DNA from: Phoronis australis
Taxonomy: Eukaryota > Phoronida > Phoronidae
DNA: 22,985 bases
Reading direction: 5' to 3'
Assembly (NCBI GenBank): GCA_002633005.1
Contig: NMRA01000364.1
Span: 358,398-381,382 of the forward strand
How positions within the stretch are numbered: position 1 is the first letter of the stretch; every line of letters starts with the position of its first letter. Both the position numbers and the translations under genes were made by a program. Under the pieces are notes generated by a model, which did not search any database, had not been told where the DNA came from, and worked only from the letters and a program-made list of their open reading frames with translations. Positions 8,453 through 17,400 of this stretch are shown here, piece by piece.

Positions 8453-11400
8453 GTGAGTTGAGTTTTTGTCCCATTTTTGAAAATGTTCATCTTGTGTATG
8501 GTTACGAGAACTTTCAGGCCTAATTTTAATGCTGTGAATAACTCAAGAGATATCAGAGGGATGAGTTTTCACGCACTCTTTTGGTCAAAATTCATCGGGT
8601 TGATTGGCACAGTCACTGATCAACAACTGAACCAGGCAGGCACTGCCACTGGTCGGATATAGCGGTCCCAGATTTTGAGAACCAGGCAGTCACTGAATAA
8701 CGTGCAGTTATTAAACTGGTTTTATAAATCAGGAACCGCTATATCCGACCATTGTCGACAGTGACTAGGCAATTACATTGCCCTGAATCTTGCCTGAATG
8801 CCGCAGGCATACAGGGGCGTAGGCAACACGTAGCAATCTAGCATCTTGGTTGGCCGGTTACTTAGGGGCTACAATACATTGCTTTGTGTACAAGTTTCGT
8901 CCCGTGTATTTTAAATGGGCGGTAGGTCAAATCCGGTCACCGATTAGGAGGTTTCTCCTCGTACAAAATACATTCCACAGTTAAAACTATTGCTTAAAAA
9001 GGCGCTTACTTTCTTCAGTGGTCCTTTCTACTTCTACACATATCTTCGATGAAGCTTTGTTACGAGAATTAAGGTGACGTAAGAATTCCAACTCCACTTT
9101 TTGGTCACCATTAACTTTTTCACCATTTGTGCGATAACCACAAAATATTTCAACTGAGTCACGCGAGTTAGGCAAAGGCTATAGCGAGACTGAGCGAAGC
9201 GTGTGACATGGCGCGTGACACTTGCAAAATAGCATGGGAAGATATCAGGTGAAATTTGTAAGATTTGTGTCCCTTGGACTTTTTATTCGTCAACATGCGT
9301 TATTTTACGCAACTTTCTCAAAATGGCACCCCGTAAGAGAATCTTGAGCAAACCGCAACAGATTTTCATTGATTTGTTCAAATTATCTTGACTGAATTGT
9401 CCCCAGAGTTATGGTATGTGCTAATTATAGCTCCATGTGCGTACATGCATGTTTCATTTGATTTTTTTTCCTGTATTTTGAAATTCGTAACTTTTTGTAG
9501 GGATGTACTATCGCCCCTGTATGCCTGCATCCAGGGCGATGTAATTGCCTAACAGGGGCGATAGTACATTCCCATAAAAAGTTACTCATTTTAAAATACA
9601 GTAAATAAAATTGAACAAAACATGTGGCTTTGCATATATTTTTATAGAGCTATAATTAACACATACCGTGACTCTGGTTACAATTTAGTCTACATAACTT
9701 GAACATATCCATTAAAATCTGTCGCGGTTCGCTCGAGTTTCTCTCACCGGGAGCCATTTTGAGGCAGTTACGAGAAATCACAAATGTTGAGGAACAGAAA
9801 GTCCAAGGGACACAAATCTAACAAATTTCACCTGATATCTTCCCATGCTATTTTGCAAGTGTCAAAATACACGGGACGAAAATAGAACTACAGAAAGCGA
9901 GGGGAAGTATTGTAGCCCTTAACTGGCCAACAGAGGGGCTATGCGTTGCCTAGGCAGTAACCACCGGCACCATCTCTAGCAACAGTCTAGTTCCCATTGG
10001 CGCTTCATACACTGGAAGCTTTTCGGCGAATTATGCCTCACACTGACTACAGCATCAGTCACATTGTTATAAATAACTATGCGCATAGAATGACACCTTA
10101 GGAGGCCGTTGGTGTCTGTAATTCCTTCCAACTCGAAAATTACGTCCGTCAAACTTTTTCTTCGAGCAGTACCTTGTTCAGTTCCCAAAATCGGTAACTG
10201 GCCATTTTTAACACTGCGTGTGGCAGGTGGTATGATGTCAAGTCCCTTGGCATGCGCAGTGACCATTGTCTCTAGCTGGCCCCAGTAGAGATGGCAAAGT
10301 TCCTATAGTAGCTTCATACGTCGTAAGCTTTTTGACAAATTATGACTGACACTGATTAAAACATCAAAGTAATGTTGATATATGTACCTTTTACGCATAG
10401 AGGGGCACCTTAGGAGGCTGTCGATGTCTTTAATTACTTCAAACTCTAACAAATACTACCGTAATTCAACTGTTTCTTCAAGCAGTCAGTCGCTCAGTTG
10501 CCCAAATTTGCAACTGGCCATTTTTAACCCTGTGTGCACTCCTGGTGGGCGCGGTAAAAATAGAGGCGTGCGCAGTGTTCAACGTGGCTAGCTGTCAAAA
10601 TGCTCATCACTACGTCTCTTTATCCTAACACACAATGCACGTTCTACTGAATGGAAATGGGGCATCTTAACCTCAGTTCTTGATGTGACTTTTGACAGAA
10701 GATACAACATTGATATTGGGTGTACATGCGCACATATCATCTGTGGTAGGGAAGTGTGAAACTGGGTTAGTACTTAGAATGAGTTTTTGTTTTGTACGTT
10801 TTTCAAAACTAGTGAACTTTTTCTGTAAATTTCTTCACAGATCGAAATAAATTACTCTGTCATAGATGTTAGGATGGGCGCCTTTTGTTGAGAATTGTTT
10901 AAAAGGCGAGTTTGATGAGTTTTTGCATCCTTAATGCCAATTTATGTTTGCAACTAGTTAAGTGGGGGAAAAATTGTGAGGTCATGGACTGCATTAAGTA
11001 TTTTGTATTTTGAAATTTTGTTTATAGTGTTTTAGTGGGCAATGGTCTCTTGCAGAGGACCTGATCTGAAATGGAGGAAACTGTTTCTGAAAAAGCGTTA
11101 TCCATGTAAGTGACTATTGCCCTTCTATGCTTCCTTTATTTTCGAACATTGACTCTGCGAGTAAATGTGAAGATTGTAATATTGGTTTAATTACAGGGTC
11201 AAGGTAGTGGCTGGGGTCAACAGCCAGGTCAATACGGAGCGCCACCTGCAGGAGGTAAATGATGTTGAAACTAACTATAGTATTCTCGTCTTCCAGTAGT
11301 TAGTTGCATTCTTATGGATTAGAATTATAGATACTATCCCATGCATACGCCTGTCTGGCATTTAGGAGTGAAGCCTTCGGAGTATGTTAATACAGAGAAC

Positions 11401-14400
11401 AGTGACTGCAATTCATCAGAATGCACACTGTTAGAAGTCGAGCAACAGAATTTCTAAAGTATATATGAGTATGTAAGGACAGAGTTTTACCGAGGTCAAA
11501 ATCCAAATATGGCTGAAAGTGTGCATCATGTTTCAATAGGAAAAACTTCAGACTGCATTTTGCCCTTTTTATCGCTTTAAAATGGAAATCAAAATAGACC
11601 TTTCACTCTCATGAAATTGGTCTCATAATATTCTTTACCATGATAGGATTATAATTTCTTTTTCTGGTATGAAACCGTCAGTAACCCAGGAAAACGCTCC
11701 AAAGTTTATTGGAATTTGCCACCCATAAAATTGTGAATTCGAAAATAGCACAATCATCTACGCATTGCCTGTGACTTCAGTTGGTGGTTCATCTGGCAAC
11801 AAGCTCAGATGAGTATGGCAATCTAAACGTGTTTAATCCCAAAGCTCTTGGATTAAGAATTCAACATTGACAGCTAAACAGAGGTAAAATGTTTTTTTTA
11901 ATCACACATTTCTTATACTAGTAGTGAGCAAATCACTCATTTTCAGCAAATGAAGAATAAATTTGTTCTGTTTTGCATTTACTGTTTCAGTTGTTTTTCA
12001 TTCCATAAAATGTAGACTCGAACAGCTTGTTGTCAAGATATAAAATGTGCCTTGGAGCTTTTCTAACATGGTCCACTCGGCTCTATGTAATGAATATATG
12101 GAGGGATAACACTTCGAGAGAATCCGAGTGAAATTGAACACTTAAAGAGGACAGCACTTTTAGTAAAGTGAAGAAGACTTCTACAGCAGCCAAAAGTTTC
12201 TGATAACTTCTAGTTACTGATATAAGTTCCATAAATTATTTCTAGACTGTGATGCACTGATAATGACTTTGCTAAACATTTATTCAGTTATTGTAAAGAG
12301 GGAGCAGAAGACCAAATTTCTGTCTTGAGCCACGTATTAAGTCACTTTTTACGAAACACAGTATTGAATAGATTCCCCTTTTAGTAGCCGTGGATTGTGC
12401 AAATACTCCAATGTTGCTTGTTTGGGCATGCAAATGTTGTACATACAAACATGCAAAAAGTATTTGGAGAAAATGCCTGAAAATTCACCATCGTGCCTCC
12501 AAGCACAGGTAGAATAATCTACGTTGATGGTTGCCTACTGTGAGTAGGAACGTTGGGGAATTTATTGGAAAATTAACGAGGTTGAAATGCTAGGAATTAC
12601 AACTGCAAGAAATGAGTTGAAATGTTTCATTATGTCATGTCGTGATGGGATTACATTTTGTATGAACTTTTGTTTTATCTCTGTTGTCCAGGTCAGGCAT
12701 TTGGTGCTCCTGGTGGTCAAGGATTTGGCGGTCCACCTGGTGGTGTTGGACAATACAGAGCACCAGCGGGACAGTATGGAGCTCCCCCTGCTGGACAGTA
12801 TGGAGCTCCTCCTGCTGGACAGTACGGAGCTCCCCCTGCTGGACAGTATGGAGCACCCCCTGCCGGACAGTACAGAGCACCTCCTGCTGGACAGTACGGA
12901 GCACCCCCTGCTGGACAGTATGGAGCACCCCCTACTGGGCAGTATGGAGCACCCCCTGCAGGGCAGTATGGAGCGCCTTATGGAGGAGCACCTACATATG
13001 GAGGGCCACGGCCACCACCACCAGGGGTTGATCCTACTTTGTGGCAGTGGTTTCAGGTTGGGACTTAAGTTGAAGTGCTTGGCACTGCAGATTTAGTTAC
13101 TATTAATTTAAACCATTCGTGTTAACACCATGGATGTTTAACTCAAGAATCAAAGTAGTGAGTGTAAAGCCATCAAGTTTAGAGTTGAGCATTTAGTTGA
13201 AATTGGATGTTAACAGTTAAGAAAGATTAGTTATATATAAAATATTACTTTAAATTAAACTTCATGACAGTATTTTGCATTTTTATGTAATCAAATGAAG
13301 TTAGATAGTATTCAGCTGTAAAATTTTGCTATAGCAGGCTTTCCCCTGAGTGTAAACTTCTGGGCGGCCCGACATGCTCCTTTTTGGCCTCGCCACTCGT
13401 AAATCATACTCAAATTGACTGCCACACACCTAGTCGTGATGGGGAAACTTCACCGCCACGCAAAAATCGCTAGTAAAAATGATCACTAGTAAAAATGAGC
13501 GCTAGTAAAAATGATCGCTAGTAAAATGAATTGTTAGTAAAAATGATCTCTAGTAAAAATGATCGCTTAGTAATAATGAATAAGTACAAGTCACACGGAA
13601 CCTTTCGCTGTTTGTGGATCAAAAGGGAAAAATAATAATTTTACAATGGCATCTTGAATTGTGCCCCCGTTAAACACAGTCACTCAATCCCCAATCTCCT
13701 TTCGTACCTCGTTTCTGCCTGGTTATCCAACAATTTATATATACTTAATACAGCCGGGGACCAGGCAACGACTTTGATATAAATTTTCTAAAATGGGAAA
13801 GCGCCTGGGCTCGCTAATGAAGTAAGAAACAGATTTCTGTTTCATTCATTTTATCGTGTCCGAGTTTACAAAAGACATTGTGAATTACACTGAAGGGCGT
13901 GACATCCAACTGTTTAATCAACCAGCCCTGCGCCAAAATGACGATATTGAATGTTAACCAGTCTCAGATTCGTCTGCATGGACTGGATTATTACATCATC
14001 TGCTACACCGGCCAACGCCAATCCACTATCACTGATTTATGTTTAGCAAGACGGTATCAACGCAAGTTTCGTTTCACGAATTAGTTTATTACGTATACAA
14101 AGTTCAAATATTTTTTGTTCTATGTTTGTCACTTCGTGGATAACTGAATTTTAACACTGTTTTTTGTACTCAAGTGCGACAGAGATCACACTATGCCAGA
14201 CACTTCATTGCCAAATTGTCTTGCGAAGTGTTCTTTACCCAGATACTTCCACTATATGATGCTCGGGTTAAGGTCTTGTCTATGATATCTATGATGAGCA
14301 AACTGCACCTAATTACATCTAATTTTCAAATTTTGCCTGGGGAAGGTCATCCCATGCTCGCGTGTGGTGCCGGGTTCCGCATTCACCACCATGCTCCTTT

Positions 14401-17400
14401 CGAAACCCAGCTAATAGGGGGATCCCATTTCTCATATTCGGGTGTGGCAATGGGCTTTGCACCCCGTTTTGGCCATTTACCACCACGCTGGGGAAACACT
14501 GTATATTGATCGATACGTTGCCTGTGGTTAACGAACAACAATTTCAATCCCAGAAGACATGTTCCTGTTTCTTATAATGACTGCCCTGTGTGTAAAAATG
14601 ATGCTCCTTTTTGGCCCCTGCCACTCATAATCTTGCCCAAATTGACCACCACACACCTAATCCTGATGGTAAACTTCACCGCTACGCAAAAATTGCTAGT
14701 GAAAATGAATACTCAATACACAAGTGACGTGACTGCTGTCAATGTTTGTGGATCAAACAATAATTTAAAATTGGATTTTGAACTTTTCCCTTGTTAAACA
14801 TAACCTTTTTATCATCTTCCTTCACGTCGGGTTCACTAAGTGACCTGTCCGACATTCGGTAATGCCTGGTTCTCCGACAATGACACAGCATTTGATATAT
14901 AGATGTGGACCAGGCAATGACCTTGATATGAGTTTTCTAAAATTGCGAAGCGCCAGTGAACACTGATGAAATGGGTGGAGAAATGATCAATTTTATTTAT
15001 TTTATTGTGTCTATGTTTACAGAAGTGGTCGTACAATACAAATGTGAATTATATTGCACAAAAGGTCAATAGTTTAATTAACCATAAACCAGTCTAGTGA
15101 TCTCAGTAGTCGTTTGCATGGAATGGATGAATACATCGTCCACCGGTTAACTCAGATCCAACTGATTTATTCTGAGTAAGAATATAATAAACGATATTAA
15201 CTAAAGTTTCATTGTACACGTCAGGTCTAAACAGGCTCAAATATTTTTTTCTGTTTTATGTACATGTGGAGAGCCGTAAAATTCAATTTTAACAAGTAGT
15301 CTGAAGCCTTTTCCTGACATGTCTGCTTCCTAACCTCGCTAAACGCAACTTGAATTGGTGATTGAAATACGTTAAAATGACTAAAGAGTCTTCATACACT
15401 GAGATCACACAATGATTCTTTGTTGCGGCGCCAGGCTTCGCATCTGCTGCGGCCATTCACCACCATGCTTTTTTCAAAACCAAGTGTGATGACAATTTAG
15501 GTTACACTGTTCAAAGCTTTTAAAACATTATATGTGATATGAGACTGCATTAATTTGTCATTGGAATACATCTGTTTTTGTGTTTTGAAAGGACCTATGG
15601 CTTGAGAACTGTCACTCGTGTTTTTTAAAGTTAAATTTAGTAGGTGTGTTTCGCGCGAGATAAAAATACCTGCGCATTTACTTTAATACCAAATTGCTTG
15701 TAAAACTGAAAACATTTTTTACTAAGGTCAACCCTCTGGAAAATTTGAGGTAGTTTGTATGCAGAAGTGTTATTATGAATTCACTGATAATGTTGGGGGT
15801 TTTCGCATTCATAGTATAAGTGAAAAGTATTTAGATAAACTTACCCAGAATTCACCATCAGAGTAGTCTCCCCTGGTGACCAAGAATGAAGGAGAATTAA
15901 CAGGAAAGCCTGTATTAAAGGTGGAATTCAGCCACTGTAATAGTTACTACCAGTACCAGAATTAGGCATCATGACAGGAAACCAGTATTTTGTCTGATTA
16001 CATTTGTCGTGTAGTTAACCTGTGCTGTGTTTTGTTATTGCAGACTGTTGACCGCGACAGCTCAGGGAGTATAACTGCTTCAGAACTGCAACAAGCATTA
16101 ATGAATGGGAACTGGACGGCATTCAACCCTGAGACATGTCGGCTGATGATTGGCATGTTTGATAAGAACAGGTACGAAAATGGTTACATTATTACGTACT
16201 AGGTTGGAAAATTTAAAAAGACATAAAACCCGCTTTAACCAATTATGGTACATTGCGGTAATTTGTCTCTTGTTTAGCACACAATATGGCTGACAAGAGG
16301 AATTCCATTTTGCTAAACTTCTCCTGACCACAAAAGTGAACTTTAAAGACATTTTAGTCAAGTATGATCATGGTTCGCAATATGTAGGTGTCGTAAAGCA
16401 ACATTTGCTGAATTTCCAACTATTTGCAAAAAGGTAGTCAGCTATTGAAAAATGACCATTTTGGTGGTTATACTAATACCCATACCGGTACTTAACCTAA
16501 TAAGTTATTAGAATCGTACAAGTAAAGAGAAATATAAGAAAAACATAAAAACAGAAGACAAAAAAATAAAAGTACAAGTGCAAGACACGGATAACATAAA
16601 AGTCAAAGGCTTTTTTATATTAAGGTCCAGTTGTGGCATAATGCAGATCAATTAAAATAAATCAGTTTCTGGACTTATTGTATACTAATCGTAACGTAGT
16701 GTCCCCATATCGGAGACTTCCACGGATCGTCTGAAGCCGAAGTGTTTGTGTGTCGGCATTGTGTCTCAAGCCACGTGACAACAATCTCCGCCAATGCCGA
16801 CACGCCAGCACTTCGGCTTCAGATGATCTGTAGAAGTTTCCGAGATGGGGACGCTATGTTATCATTAGTATACAGTAAGTCCAGAAATTGATTTTTTGAT
16901 TTGCATTTCCTTACTGTACTTAGTTATGTACAATTTCTGTCCTTGGAAAGAACTGACAGTTTGTAATTGCTTAAAGCCATATATGGCCATGTCACTTCAG
17001 ATCGTTTCATGCTTTTTGCATGCTCTTAAGCAGCGGCTGCCACAAATGACTAGTAATAAGCTCAGAAATCAATTCTTGTATAAGTGAGGACCAAATTGAG
17101 ACTAGTGTTATAGCAGTAGGTAGTCTCAATTAAAAATTATGATTTCCATACTTTTACTGTAAAAATTAATTTTTTATTGACTAAAAAACTGTACAGCATT
17201 AGCTTGAAGAGAGGTTTCACTAAGACTAAATAACATAATTAGAAACAAAAACAGATTAAATCCTACAATGAGATGGAAGGTGGGACTACAGCAGCTTTAA
17301 GACTTTTGCGAGATCGGAAAAAATAGACTTTTGTCCCACTTTTTTGCTGTCATGGTATACTAACCTGTTGTTGCACAGAGGCAAGTCCCTCTGAGGTTTA

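Noticed and set aside
11071-11106. ATG at 11071 followed by a strong donor GTAAGT at 11106 as the peflin start exon
   Set aside because: It ends in phase 2 while exon 2 needs phase 0; the frame that would fit contains a stop. The 8444-8452 exon fits in phase and in composition.
12562-13096. Long open frames overlapping peflin exon 3 in other frames and on the minus strand (up to 169 codons)
   Set aside because: The 24-bp period is a multiple of three, so any stop-free unit keeps all frames open. Only one frame gives the GQYGAPPA tail followed by the peflin signature [10 protein letters not shown] and fits the splice phases.
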